64,000 bases of DNA from Strongyloides papillosus (lineage: Eukaryota > Nematoda > Chromadorea > Rhabditida > Strongyloididae): the NCBI GenBank assembly GCA_005656395.1, contig SRSI01000020.1:372001-436000 (forward strand). Reading direction: 5' to 3'. Below, in pieces: positions 1 to 11,320 of this stretch (the first letter of the stretch is position 1; every line of letters starts with the position of its first letter). The notes beneath the pieces are model-generated. The model searched no databases and was not told the DNA's origin. It worked only from the letters and a program-made list of their open reading frames with translations. The position numbers were made by a program, and so were the translations under genes.

Positions 1-1
1 T

Positions 2-379
2 CTTCATGTTGCTTGTAGTAGAGGTAATCGTGATGCAGTGGAATATTTACTTAAATGTGGAGCTAACGTTCATGTGAAGGATGTTAATGGAGATACACCT
101 TTATTATGTGCTGTTAGAAGTAAAAATTATTCATGTGTCAAGCTTTTAAGGTTAGCTGGGGCTGTTTTACCTAATGTACAAATGAAGATAGGAGTTGAAT
201 TATGTACGGCAGCTCGAATGAATGATTTGGTATTATTAAAAATATGGCGTGAAGCTGGAGCTAAAATGACAGAGAAAGATTATAATGGCAATACTGCTCT
301 AGATATTGCTGAAAAATATGGTGACGAAGATACGATTAATTACTTAAAAAAAGTTACTGTACAGGATGAAGATGATTAA
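2..379 (+). CDS. ASPG: L-asparaginase/lysophospholipase-type protein, C-terminal ankyrin repeats (5' partial)
   Basis: The reading frame is open from the left edge of the window to the TAA at 377-379, so only the last ~125 residues are present. They contain about three ankyrin repeats (GANVHVKDVNGDTPLLCAV, then YNGNTALDIAEKYGD). The spacing and the segment ELCTAARMNDLVLLKIWREA resemble the ankyrin tail of animal 60-kDa lysophospholipase/L-asparaginase (ASPG family), in which a cytosolic asparaginase domain precedes ankyrin repeats. That assignment rests on remembered family resemblance; a generic ankyrin protein is the alternative. The frame is still open upstream of 38, so the GTG there is not a start. 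The gene is convergent with the SEC14-like gene, with about 120 bp between their stop codons. Confidence 0.72.
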   Translation, partial: LHVACSRGNRDAVEYLLKCGANVHVKDVNGDTPLLCAVRSKNYSCVKLLRLAGAVLPNVQMKIGVELCTAARMNDLVLLKIWREAGAKMTEKDYNGNTALDIAEKYGDEDTINYLKKVTVQDEDD

Positions 380-499
380 AGATTATTTACAATATAAAAT
401 TACCTATAGATATTATTTGGAAATATATATTTTATAGAATTATGCATAATATTTTAAATATTTGTTTACCAATAAAAACGATATATATACAATAAATTT

Positions 500-1701
500 T
501 TAATTAATTGTTATTTTGTATTCAACCATCAATGTGTTCCACCAGGCACGATGATTAGAAAGAAGTATTTTGTAGTAACCATTTTTTGTTGCAGTTATAG
601 TGTCAGATAAAGGAACGGCTGTTGGACCATTAATAAATTCAAAATAAGGAAAAACAACTTCCATATTTGAATGATTTGTTTCATTTTTATCAGCGGTAAA
701 ATAAACAGCAAAAGAAAAATCAAGATTTGTTGAAATAAACCAATTTAACTTTTGACCACTAACCAATTTTTCCATTATAAAATGTCTTTTTCCAGGACTA
801 ACTTTTATTGTTTCATACATTGTCTTCATTTCGTTTCTATTCTGATATAAGTTATTTTCATTAAAAGGTATTGGATTTTCAAGTGATACTTGGAAATTAA
901 TTTTGTTATTATTGTTTGGATCAAGATTCCATTTTGATGGTAATTCATCCGGACCAGCATATTGTAATATTTCATTTCTCCAGTTATTACTAAGGATTTT
1001 GACTTTCGATCTTGTTTTTTCAGGAAGTAAGGGCTTAATGATACTCCATAAATATGACATTGATGATGGGGCATTTACAAGAACGAAATAATTGAACAAT
1101 TCAACATAATTATCAGACATAAAATCAGACAAACATTTTAATGGCCCTGTTATAAGTGGTATAAGTTTTCTATCATATTTTAGTTTTCCCAAATCTATGA
1201 TATAAAGAACATAAGCTTGTTTACCTGTCTCCTTTTCTATTCTCATAACATGGCTTAACATATCTTCTAAATCATATAAACGAGCTCGTAATACTTCTGT
1301 CATTGAGTATGTATTAGTTAAACCCCAATAATCAGTTTCACCACATTGTTCAATATTAACAATTGTATTTTCTAAAACAGAAGACATCTTTGTAATTCCG
1401 TATTTCCAATGATTATGAATGGGATGATTACGAGAATCTTTTATCATGTCATCAAATTTGAAGACTGATGATCTAGAAATAAGTTATTTATAAAAAGTAA
1501 TTATTAAAAGTACCTGTTTTTAAGATGAGTAATAAGTTTTTCACTGACATCTTCAATTTTGCCTGGATGTCCCTGTATCCATCTTAATAAATTAAAGTTT
1601 GTATCATAATATGGTGTCAAATAATCTTTTACTAATTCACGTAATTTGTTAATCTTCTCAATTGTTTCCTCATTTAAAAGAAATTTACTTTCAACAGTCA
1701 T
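500..1701 (-). CDS. SEC14-like CRAL-TRIO and GOLD domain protein
   Basis: Two exons: 1701-1514 and 1472-500, with a 41-bp intron (donor GTACTT, acceptor TTTCTAG). Splicing is in phase through an Arg codon and gives 386 residues, close to the usual ~380-400 for SEC14-like lipid-transfer proteins. Residues ~1-65 form the small helical CRAL-TRIO N segment (FNLLRWIQGHPGKIEDV). Residues ~80-250 form the lipid-binding CRAL-TRIO fold, with YVLYIIDLGKL and the strand YFVLVNAPSSMSYLW followed by WRNEILQYAGPDELPSKW. Residues ~265-386 are a beta-rich GOLD-type domain with FAVYFTADKN and YYKILLSNHRAWW. Nematodes have several such paralogues, and the individual one cannot be named. Predicted role: cytosolic phosphoinositide or hydrophobic-ligand transfer. 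The start ATG at 1701 is the first in frame; its 5' flank (TTATATCTA) has no clear spliced-leader acceptor. Confidence 0.88.
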
Positions 1702-1837
1702 TAGATATAAAGTAGATTATTAAAATATGTATAATAAGATATTATAATTTGTCAAAAAAATAATTTTGTATATTTAGGTATAACCATAAGTTATATCTAT
1801 ATAAATATTATTTAAAAAGGTGGTAATACTTAGTTGT

Positions 1838-2106
1838 TATAAAATATGTCAGATTAACAAATCAAGTATAAAAGATATAGGTTATATCAATATGTTATAT
1901 TAATTAATTTGTTTCAATTTATTTTTACCATTCATGAGCTTAGAAATATTCCTTCAAGGTCAACGAATATATAATTATTCTACTCCTCTATACACAATTA
2001 AAATTCTGTGTCAACAAAAGGTAATATTTTATTTAGTTTTAAATTTATTTGATATGTTGATTTTTCATACATATAAAAAAATTTGCTGTCTATCACAAGG
2101 TTAAAA
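1838..2106. repeat. Dispersed repeat copy 1 (matches 22455-22715)
   Basis: This noncoding stretch aligns by eye, in the same orientation, with 22455-22715. Shared blocks include GCAGATT/TCAGATTAACAAATCAA, ATTAATTTGTTT, ATGAGCTTA, a CTC...TATACACAA block, TTTTGTCAACAA and TATATCACAAGGTTA. There is no coding capacity. It may be a MITE-like or degenerate terminal sequence; the ends are not defined. The rest of 1702-2360 is AT-rich with nothing else recognised. Confidence 0.55.
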
Positions 2107-2359
2107 TTAAAAAAAGAAAAGATATACATACATTATGCACATGAAATCATGGCAATTTTTGAAAACATTAACAACTTAATTCATTATTAATAATTTAAAA
2201 AAATATTATACTTATTTTGCAATCAAGTTGTCTTGAGATAAAACGATATATTATTATAAATATTAACAATCATCAAATCATTTCATAAACATCAATTTTA
2301 AAAATAATCTATGACAAGATTAAAAAAAAATATTTCTAACAATTAAAAAATAAATAAGC

Positions 2360-4375
2360 TATCAATTTTCTATTTTTGTCTCACTCCGGGGTTTGCAAAC
2401 TAATGTGATATGATAGAAAAAGTAAAAGAAGAGACCCCAATAAGTGATTTGTGATGTTGAGGTTTCTCATTAGAATTTCTCTTTAGAATATTTCTTCATT
2501 TGTATGAAACATGATATCAGGAACATTATATTTCTCAATTGATTGTAGTACTTTATGAATAGGTTCGCTTTGTCTAAAAAATCTGATACATCATGAATGT
2601 GATGAATCCTGTAATTTTTTTGATAATTCTTAAATGATGTACTTCTATTGTCTAATATGAGCTGGAATTTTGTTTCGAGACTTTTTCTACCAATCTTTGG
2701 TAACCAAAGTTTGGCCCAACTTCGATTAATTGAATTAACCACATAATTGTTGTCGGAAAAAATGTTAACTTGATCAATACTCATTGATAGCCAAATCTTT
2801 AAACATTCAACTAAAGCTTCTACTATCAGTAAACACAAAATCTTTATGTGAAGAATTTCTAAACATTTCAAAATCTTTGCATTAGATGTAATTGACTTTT
2901 CCATATATACTTTACTAAGATGTTCATGTTGATTGTATATAATATCATCTTTCTTTTCCAAGTTTTCATGATCAAAAATTTCTAATGTGTTAAAATTATG
3001 TTTTATTGGTGTCGTAAATAAATTTGGCACGTCTTTTAATATTTCATCGAAATTATTATTTTATATAAACACATATTTTTCTAAAAATGTTACATCTCTA
3101 AAACATTTTTTGCTTTCTCTAAACTATTCAATTCAACAATGAAAGTAGGATGAACGGAAATTCCATCACTTGGAATTAAAGACAATTTATTTAAGTCATC
3201 CATTACCTGTTTCAATTTTAACCTTATGTCTTTTCTATGAGCTGTTTTTATGGTAATAAAGAGTACATTTCATAAGTGAAGAAGACTTAAATAGCAACAG
3301 TTTTTGAATAGATATAAGATAAATAAGAAGATTTTCAACAACAGCTACTTCCAGTTCACCGGGATCAGAAACAACCATTTGCAAAATACTACAAACATTA
3401 TTTCTAACTTTGACATAAAAATCAATCGTATGAGCTGGCAATACATTAATTTCAGAACCGGAGTCAATTTATGTTTCAATTTGATGTAAACCAAAATTGA
3501 ATGAATCAAACAAAGTGAGAATTCGTTCCATTCATGTGAGTAAACTCCAGATTTTCTGATAACTAATGATTGATATTTTGCTTCTTTCTTAGACTTTAGA
3601 CTTACGTTTTGTGAACAGTTAGGATGAAGATGACCAAGTTGTTGAAATTATAACGTTTCTAAGATACAAAAGTTTAAGGAGGAGACATTACTTTTTGTTC
3701 TCATTTCTTTCTAAAATGGACGTGGAAACAATTGACGTACACATCGTTTATCATCATAATCCTTAGTCTCACATAAGAATACATACAATGCGAGAAAATA
3801 GTGTTTGACCAAGGATTTCTTTATCGGTTGAGGAGCTCCGCTCAACGATCTGAACAATACACAAGGATCTATAGGTGATTCGAAATGATATTACTCAACA
3901 TCGTATTCAAAGTAAAAAAAGACGAAGAATAGCACTAGAAATAGGCTTTAAAGCTTTATTAAATCAAATAACTTTTTAGCTGGTAAAGGCTTATAAAACG
4001 GAGTATGCGATTGAATATAATGTTTTATATCATAAAAAGAGAGACTAATGTCATTAAAATGTTCGTATAACTTCCGCTTTTCAGTTTCAGATTGATAAAT
4101 GCTGAATAACTTCTTACACTTCACAGAATCCAGAGCAATGGAATGTAACAATAATTAATTTTTAAAATAATAAGAGTATGGTAAACTACCGCTGTAGTTT
4201 TCAATATTTTGAATAGGAGTACTTGATAAATCCAGTAGGGTTATTTAAAAAATGATCACTATATAATTTGAAAATAAGTGATCAAAAAGAAAATTTACTA
4301 CTACTTGCAAAAATGATCACACCATATATACAATCTAAATAATATTTGAATCATTAATTTTATTTTCATATTTCA
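2360..4375 (-). mobile_element. Degenerate LTR-type retroelement, copy 1 (Gag knuckle, protease, RNase H remnants)
   Basis: Read on the minus strand, the element starts with an LTR-like sequence (4375 down to ~4250) shared with copy 2 at 50723 and with the solo copy at 58762. A Gag-like segment follows (4151-3948, containing KHYIQSHTPFYKP). Next is a zinc-knuckle region near 3630-3660 that keeps the GH...NC half but carries a one-base deletion. A retroviral-type aspartic protease motif DSGSEINVLP lies near 3465-3436. A segment resembling the entry to reverse transcriptase (ISVHP.FIV) lies around 3150, then an RNase H-like region (3030-2470) with IFSDNNYVVNSI and LDKANLFI. The interval between protease and RNase H is too short for a complete reverse transcriptase. 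Several stops and frameshifts interrupt the frames, so it is not functional. Family-level placement (gypsy-like versus other) is not resolved. Confidence 0.7.
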
Positions 4376-4636
4376 TCAATATATAATTAATTTGGTATTG
4401 TAAAATCATGAATATAAATATAATTTATGTTTCGGGCCATCTTATATTTTGATTATTTTAAAACTATTAGTTTTTTCCGAACTTAAAATTTGCTGGTTGT
4501 CTAAAATTATTGAAAATACTACTTTTTGAAATTTTGAAAAAACAGGCTGATTTATTGTTTTTTTTTGTCTGATTCACCAAAAAGTAAAAATTTATGCCTA
4601 TTTGTTATTTTTAGTTTATTGAATTAGAAGAAGTAA

Positions 4637-5221
4637 TCCTTTATATATATAAAGTAATAAAAGATAAGAAAAAAAAACTATTAAGAAAGCATTGCGATAA
4701 AAGATAGAATTAAGGATCTTTTTTACGACACGATCAAGCATCTAGTATTGGTTGTTTTGTGATGAATTTTTGCTTATAAAAATTAGTAAATAATAAGATA
4801 ATACTTTCTTTTAATTTATTAGCATTAATCTCTACATAGGGCAGATAGGGTGATTTAAATTATTTTTATCGCTAACATTACATTTAGTTTTTTGGCATTT
4901 TTATCTTGTGAAATAAAATTTGCAAATCACTTTTTATTCTTAAAAAAAATCTATGTAGTTTTTCTAAAAATTATTAATAACATAACAATGTTCTTGAACG
5001 AGTGCATTGTGAACATATATATCTTTTATTTTTTAACTTGCGTAACTACAAAACAATTATGTTCATTATATTTTGATAAAACTTGTGTCCTCACATATTT
5101 TAAATATTTTTATTTTATCTAATAATATGAATAATAGTATAACGAGAAGTTTTGAAATCTACTTACAATTTACTTACCCTGTTTTAATTTTATTAAGACA
5201 ATAAAAAATTAAAATTTTAAG
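4637..5221. repeat. UGT upstream tandem duplication unit, copy A
   Basis: This noncoding block upstream of UGT gene 1 is repeated in the same orientation at 7199-7770 with high identity. Shared landmarks are AAGAAAGCATTG.GATAAAAGA, CGACACGATCAAGCATCTA, the long tract around ACATAGGGCAGATAGGG, and TACAATTTACTTACC at the end. It marks the tandem duplication that produced UGT genes 1 and 2. The small open frame at 4892-5122 lies inside it, is AT-rich, and is not kept intact in the second copy. 4376-4636 is AT-rich with nothing recognised. Confidence 0.8.
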
Positions 5222-5273
5222 TAACCAAAAAATAAAAAAAAAGTATTTATAACCTACATTTTTAATAGGATTA

Positions 5274-5282
5274 CTGATAAGG
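5274..5282 (+). promoter_or_regulatory. GATA-type site upstream of UGT gene 1
   Basis: ACTGATAAG lies 47 bp upstream of the ATG at 5329. It matches the extended TGATAA consensus bound by nematode intestinal GATA factors (ELT-2 type, established for Caenorhabditis). The same position relative to the start is TTGATAAG in UGT gene 3 and CAATAAG in UGT gene 2. Binding is inferred, not shown. Confidence 0.5.
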
Positions 5283-5328
5283 ATTGGTGTAAAGAAAATT
5301 ATATGATCACATTTCATCAAAATCAAAA

Positions 5329-6979
5329 ATGTTTTGTTATAAAGCATATATTTTCTCACTTGTTGTTTTATGCACTAATGGATATAAAATACTATTATTT
5401 AACCCCAAAATGGGGTATTCTCATGTTATTTTTATGGGCCAAATAACAGAGCTTTTAACAAATGCTGGCCATGAAGTTATTGTCCTATCATCAAAAATTG
5501 ATGATACATTGAAAGATCCATATCATGAGCCTGGTAAAATTTACTACACTAAACCGCATCCAATTTTTGTTGAATTTGCAAAAGGTCCAAAATTGGCAAT
5601 GTCTGCTTGGGAATCAAAAGAAGATTTCTCTGACCAACGAAAAGTAAGTAAAATATATCTTTAGTAAAAAAATGCTTCTAGTACATTCAAGTTCTTATGA
5701 ATTCTATAAGATATCAAGGTATCTCTATTTTAAATGATGATGAATTGAAAAATTTTATAATAGAACAAAAATTTGACATAGCAATTACCGAACATTTGTA
5801 TTTCTTCATGTTCGGTGTATTTAAGTATTGGGGAATAGAAACTACTATTGCAACAACATCTGTTGTTATGATGGATATATTTTATCCAATGTTTGGTATG
5901 CCATTTGCACCTTCATATATTCCATCGCTTATTACAGGATATACTGATAAAATGTCTTATAAAGAAAGAGCAATTAATCTCATAAATCATTCGTATCTCA
6001 TGTATCTTTCAGGAATTGTATCTAAGCACAATAATTTAGAAGATGTTTTTGATGAAAAATTTGGAGTTGGATTTTATGATCCCACCACAATAATGACAAA
6101 TGTATCGTTTTTCTTTACAAATACAAATCCATTTCTTGATATTCCAACGCCTAAAGGTCCCAAAATAATTGAAGTGGGTGGTATAGGTATACCAAAACCG
6201 AAGCCTGTTTCTGAGGAATTTAATAAAATATTAAATAAAAAAAATAAAACCATTTTAATAGCTTTTGGTTCAATATGTAAAAGTACATATATGGATCAAG
6301 AAATGAAAGACGAGATATTGAAAACAGTGCAAAGTTTTCCTGACATCACATTTATCTGGAAATATGAAACACCAGAAGATGGCCTCGGTAAGGGAATTGA
6401 AAATTTGGTACTAAGGAAATGGGTTCCTCAAAATGATTTGTTAAATGATGAAAGATTGTCACTTTTTATTACACATGGTGGAATGGGAAGTACAACAGAA
6501 GTTGCTTTTAGTAATGTTCCAGCACTAGCTGTTCCAATAGTCGGTAAGATGATAATTTCTATTAATAAACATACTTTTTAGGAGATCAAATGAGAAATGC
6601 TAAGCTTCTTGAAAGACTTGAAATAGGATTAGCAATAGAAAAAGATACTCTTAGAGATTCTAAGAAATTTAGGGAAAAAATTTTAGAAATTTTAAATAAT
6701 GATAAATACAAAATTAATTCAATTAAAACTGCAGAAATGCTACGAAATAGACCTATATCATCTGAAGAATTGTTGGTAAAGCATGTTGAATTTGCTTGCC
6801 GATTTGGACAACTGCCAAGATTAGATTTAGCTTCTAAAGACATGGGTGTAATTGAATACTACAATCTTGATATTATTTTCCCATTTTTAATTGTTTGCTT
6901 TACTATTATATATGGAATTATCAAAGTATTTTGTAAAGTTATTTCAAACTTTTTATTAAAAAAAGAGAAATTTGACTAA
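5329..6979 (+). CDS. UDP-glycosyltransferase, tandem copy 1
   Basis: Three exons, 5329-5643, 5682-6543 and 6582-6979, with 38-bp introns, give 524 residues, the usual size for animal UGTs. Function: transfer of a sugar from a UDP-sugar to small lipophilic acceptors at the ER membrane (phase II conjugation). A hydrophobic signal sequence occupies residues ~1-17. GYSH, with the expected catalytic His at ~32, follows. The C-terminal donor-binding half holds WVPQNDLL and the signature FITHGGMGSTTEVAF. Intron 2 splits the Gly of the PIVGDQMRNA segment. One transmembrane helix (~490-512, FPFLIVCFTIIYGIIKVF) precedes a basic tail ending KKEKFD, a KxKxx-like ER-retrieval signal. The splice sites match those of copies 2 and 3 exactly in phase. 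The substrate cannot be inferred. Confidence 0.93.
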
Positions 6980-7198
6980 TCAAAATCTTTATGTTAATTA
7001 ATTTGCAATTTAATTTTAACTATTTGGAAAAATATATAAAATTTTGATCGATGGAATAGAAAATAAGTATTAATATTTATAATTTGATTGAAACTTTTCC
7101 TCTTAAATTAGTATATTAAAGAATTTTAATACCTTATTAATATATTATAAAACAGTTTTTTTTCCTTGTTTAAAGTGATTTATGCACAAACTATGACT

Positions 7199-7770
7199 AT
7201 AAAAAAAGTAATAAAAGATAAGAACAAAAAACTATCAAGAAAGCATTGTGATAAAAGAAAGAATTAAAAATCTGTTTCACGACACGATCAAGCATCTAAT
7301 ATTGGTTGTTTTATGACGAATTTTTGCTTATAAAAATTAGTAAATAATAAGATAATACTTTCCTTTAATTTATTGGCATTAATCTCTACATAGGGCAGAT
7401 AGGGTGATTTAAATTATTTTTATCGCTAACATTACATTTAGTTTTTTACTATTCTTATCTTGTGATATAAAGTTTGAAAATCACTACTTATTCTTTAAAC
7501 AAGATCTACATAATTTTTCTAAAAATTATTAAGAACAATGTTCATGAACGAGGTCATAATTAAATGTGTATATTGTTTATTTTTTAACTTGTGTAACTGC
7601 AAAAAAATTATGTTCATTATATTTTGATAAAATTTGTAGCCTCCCATATTCAAAATATATTTGTTTTATCTAATAATATGAATGATGGTAGAGAGGAAAT
7701 TTTGAAATCTAATTACAATTTACTTACCATGGTTTATTTTTATTAGAATGATAAAAAATTAAAATATCAA
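7199..7770. repeat. UGT upstream tandem duplication unit, copy A'
   Basis: Second copy of the 4637-5221 block. It would have been the upstream region of UGT gene 2, but that gene now starts 3.5 kb further on because the inverted-repeat/transposon stack at about 7840-11130 lies between. 6980-7198 is the AT-rich 3' flank of UGT gene 1. Confidence 0.78.
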
Positions 7771-9020
7771 TAGTTTAATTTATTTAAAGAACTAGAAAAC
7801 AAAAAAATTCAAATTTAAAGTAACGAAACAATAAAAAAATTATTTTATTGGTATGCTAACTGTATTAAAATATTACTATAGTTATTTTTTTATTTTAACT
7901 GAATAGTTATTATATGTGAAATGTTGACAATCTTATAACTCTAAAGTAATCACAGATTTAGTTTATTTTAAACAATCAGTAAAGCCTACATACTTATTTG
8001 ATTTATTGCATTAAAAATTCAAGCTATCATTTTGATTAACTTGACTGAAAAGTTTACAGTAAAAATAGCCAAGTTAGTATTTACTTACTTAAAATTATGT
8101 TTTAAAACATTATTACCATTATTATTATAAAAATACCAGAATTTAAAAGTATAAATAAATTAAAACATTAGTTTATAGAAATATTGATTTAATTATTATT
8201 TTAAGTTTTCTTTGTTTAAGTTTTAATTCTATTATCCATATATTTACAAGTGATAAGTTGTAATCCTTAATATCACCTCAAATAAAGAAGGATTTTTATG
8301 ATCCTTTGAAATGTTTGATGAACTATGAGTTAAATTGTGTAGATTTATTAAGAATTTTATCGATACAAAGCTATGTGTACGAAATGGGATGAATTACCGT
8401 GTTTATTATCAAAGTAATATAGAATTATCTGCAAATAATTTGCTATTTTTCATGTAAAAGCAATCAATTTATAAAAATAGAAAATCTATTCGAAAGTTTG
8501 TATTTTCATATATAATTAGTAAAATCAAAAGATAGATAAAAAACTTTAAAATCATCCACTAAATTATCTATTTGTTAAAAGAATTCTTTAATCAGTAGTT
8601 ACTTAAATTGTACACTATACTACTAATTTTAAATTGAAACTTTATGAAACCTTTATATGTAAAATTATATTATCTACTAGGAATTTAAAAAGAACTTTAG
8701 AAATTTATACGCATTCTGTTTTGTATCATGAGTGAATCAAAATTCGCAAAAAGTATTAGCAGTATACAAAAATAGAATTTTAAGGTTTTGAATATTTCTA
8801 AAAATTACATTATACAGGGTGGGCCAAAATATACATCACAGTTGCATAAAACACTTTAAAACTTTTATAACTTCTTTGTTGTTGACGTATTTTTATGATA
8901 TTATACAAATTTTGTACAGAACAATTTATAAAATAATATACCACATGATTGTTCTTAAGAATGGTCTTAATGAAGAGTTATATTAAGTTAAATAAAATTG
9001 TTTATATTTTTGTTTTAAAA

Positions 9021-10153
9021 GTGCACACACAGAGACAATCTCATTATTATTTTCCTTAAAAAATCATTTTATTTCCCATTCAATCATTTTCTTTCCTAAA
9101 AAATCATTTTCTTCTCTAAAAAATCATTTTTTTTTTCTTGAATGTATATTTTTTTATTTTTAAAATCATAAGTTAATTTGGTCATAAAATATTTTAATAA
9201 CAATATAACTTAAAACAATTAAAAAATAGTTTTTTTTATAAATTAAAAATGTACGATTTGAATTAGTATTATTTAGAAATAATATAATTATTTAGTAATT
9301 TTTTTTGATATTTTGGCTAAATATTTATGAGATTTTAAGTGATAATTAAATGAAATAAAAGTATTGTTAAACAATTTAGTTAGTGAAAAGGAAATCAAAA
9401 AAAAATTTTTGATACACAATTCATATCAATATGCGATTTAAAAATATAAATATTTTTATTTGAAATATATTCTTTATCATTGGTCATAATAATTAAACAT
9501 TATATATCTACATTTGAAATAAATTATTGTAAAACTTAATCTTACTCGTATATGAAAAAGTTTTTGTTTTAAAAGAAAATTTATAAATAAATAGAACATA
9601 GATATAGACATTTTTATAAAGTACATTTTTTTAGCTTTAAAATATTATCACATTTCTGAATGTTATAACTTTTTTATTCTTTGTAAAAATTTATATTGTT
9701 ATATTTTTTAGTTATCTTGGCTTGCTTTATACAAATAAATTCACGATCAGAATTAAACAACTTATTTTGATACAGTTATTGATATTTTATTGCTTAAACA
9801 AAATAAACCATCACACAAAAAATTTTGAAGTATATAATCTATCTAACAATAAAAAAATAATTAACAAAAAATTACCGAACATTTTTCTTTGATTTTTAAT
9901 TAATTATTTCAAAAATATAGTAGTAATCTTCAAAAGTATGTTAGTCTGAAATGTTTTATAGTTTAATTGTTTGTCTGCGTTAAACTATTAAATGTAAAAA
10001 TATAATATTAACAAAAAAATTGTAAATTAATTATATTCAAAATTAAATTTTTTAGAGAAAAAAATGATTGAATAGGGAACAAAATGATATAAATAATTAA
10101 ATTTGAATAATGTTTTTGGGGAAGAAAATGATGAAATTGTCTCTGTGTGCATC
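9021..10153. mobile_element. Nested short inverted-repeat element inside the mariner remnant
   Basis: The left end reads TGCACACACAGAGACAAT and the reverse complement of the right end reads TGCACACAGAGACAAT, followed by similar CTCATTATTATTTTCC / TTCATCATTTTCTTCC. TTAAAA abuts both ends (9015-9020 and 10154-10159), a possible target duplication (TTAA-type insertion is conceivable), but in such AT-rich DNA this is weak. A short tandem array of AAAAAATCATTTT-like units lies at 9055-9140. The ~1-kb interior has no open frame of note. It looks like a non-autonomous MITE-like element. Confidence 0.6.
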
Positions 10154-10285
10154 TTAAAATATTTTAATTTATTTAAAAATAAATGCTAGATGCTTAAAAT
10201 GTTAGTTTGAAACAATTTTCTTCATAAAATATTTTGTTTATACAATATTAATTTCCTTCATATAATTTAAATATTTTTTATCGTT

Positions 10286-10473
10286 GTTACCTCGTTAAGA
10301 AAGTATTCTACTGAAGAACGGACGAAAATAGTTCGTGATTGCTACACCAACAAGTATTTAATTGTTATAACTCAAAAATTATTCAAAACCTTTTACAATG
10401 TGACCCAAGCCTCGTCAAGACATGCAATATTAAGTGTGGTAAATCGTTTCGAAGAGTTAGATAAAACAACTTA
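10286..10473 (+). pseudogene. Mariner-type transposase fragment (N-terminal helix-turn-helix only)
   Basis: A short open stretch encodes EERTKIVRDCYTNK, then ITQKLFKTFYNV and SSRHAILSVVNRFEEL, ending at TAA 10471-10473. This pattern resembles the N-terminal DNA-binding helices found in many animal Tc1/mariner-like transposases. The catalytic part is missing before the right terminal repeat. It is a relic inside the element at 8815-10838. Confidence 0.6.
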
Positions 10474-11264
10474 ATAAGAGTAATAATTAATGTTTTGTAT
10501 TGAACAAGCTTGTATAAGAAGTTAAATGGTGATCATTTAAAAGATATCATTTTTCATACATAATTGTGTGAAATATTGGCTTATTACAAATTGTATCTAT
10601 GTGTTTTAAACTTAAAAATAAGTTTAAATTGAAAAAAATTAAGAAATACTTTTTTTAATGTAAAATATTAAGAAATTAGAAAACTTTTTTTAAAGTTTAT
10701 TCTTGAGAACGATCTTGTAATATATTATTCTCTAACAAATTTTCTACAAAATGCGTATAATGCCATAAAAATATGTCACCTACAAAAAAAGTTATAAAGT
10801 GTTTTATTGCAACTGTGATGTGACTTTTGGCCCCCCTGTATAATTTGATCTAATTATATTTTTATATAAGATTATTCCAAATAAATTATTACTAACTTGG
10901 CAACTTTCGTTGTAAAACTTTTAAGTTAAGATGGTCAAATTGATAGATTAAACATTTATACAAAATATCAAATTATGTGTAAGTTTGTTGATTGATTTAA
11001 ATAAACTAAAATTTCAATTACTTAAAACTTATAGTACTTTAAACATTTGATAAAAAAATACTCAGTTAAAATAAAAACATAACTATTTTGATATTTTAAT
11101 ACAATTAACATATCAAGAAAATAATTTTTCTGGTTATTTAAACTTTTAATTTTTTATTAAAAAAAAATAAACGGAGGTAAGTAAACTGCGTGAATATGAT
11201 CTTTTGCTAATTATTAAGGTTTTTATCTCTAAAAGTGTTTCTAATCGATACCTTTAGTTAGATT

Positions 11265-11273
11265 ACCAATAAG
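11265..11273 (+). promoter_or_regulatory. Altered GATA-site position upstream of UGT gene 2
   Basis: ACCAATAAG occupies the position held by ACTGATAAG in gene 1 and ATTGATAAG in gene 3, with a conserved AAGNATTNN(T/G)TAAA flank. The GATA core is lost (CAATAA). If the site drives intestinal expression in the paralogues, gene 2 should differ. Confidence 0.4.
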
Positions 11274-11320
11274 AATTAATATAAAAAAAGTCGTATGACT
11301 ACAGCTCATTAAAATCAAAA

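Larger units (their letters stand above)
8815..10838. mobile_element. Mariner/Tc1-type element remnant with ~145-bp terminal inverted repeats at a TA target
   Basis: The ends are CAGGGTGGGCCAAAA and (reverse complement of the right end) CAGGGGGGCCAAAAG, each flanked by TA, as expected for the Tc1/mariner superfamily. The terminal repeats are ~8815-8963 and ~10699-10838 and share CATCACAGTTGCA.TAAAACACTTTA and further blocks. Inside, only an N-terminal helix-turn-helix piece of a transposase remains (10286-10473). No DDE/D catalytic domain is present, so it cannot move itself. A second element is inserted inside at 9021-10153. Confidence 0.8.
7840..11130. mobile_element. Outer foldback element with ~240-bp inverted repeats, host of nested insertions
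   Basis: The left arm (~7840-8080) and right arm (~10888-11130) are imperfect inverted repeats. On the left one reads CTAACTGTATTAAAATAT ... GCCAAGTTAGTA; the reverse complement of the right reads TTAATTGTATTAAAATAT ... GCCAAGTTAGTA. Weaker inverted similarity continues outward (ACTTACC near 7725 versus GGTAAGTAA near 11175). The 8081-8814 interior is AT-rich without a gene. It could be a foldback/MITE-type transposon or an inverted duplication; no transposase of its own is seen. Confidence 0.6.

Noticed and set aside
4892..5122. Small open frame upstream of UGT gene 1
   Set aside because: The duplicated block at 7199-7770 has indels and stops at the same place, so the frame is not maintained.
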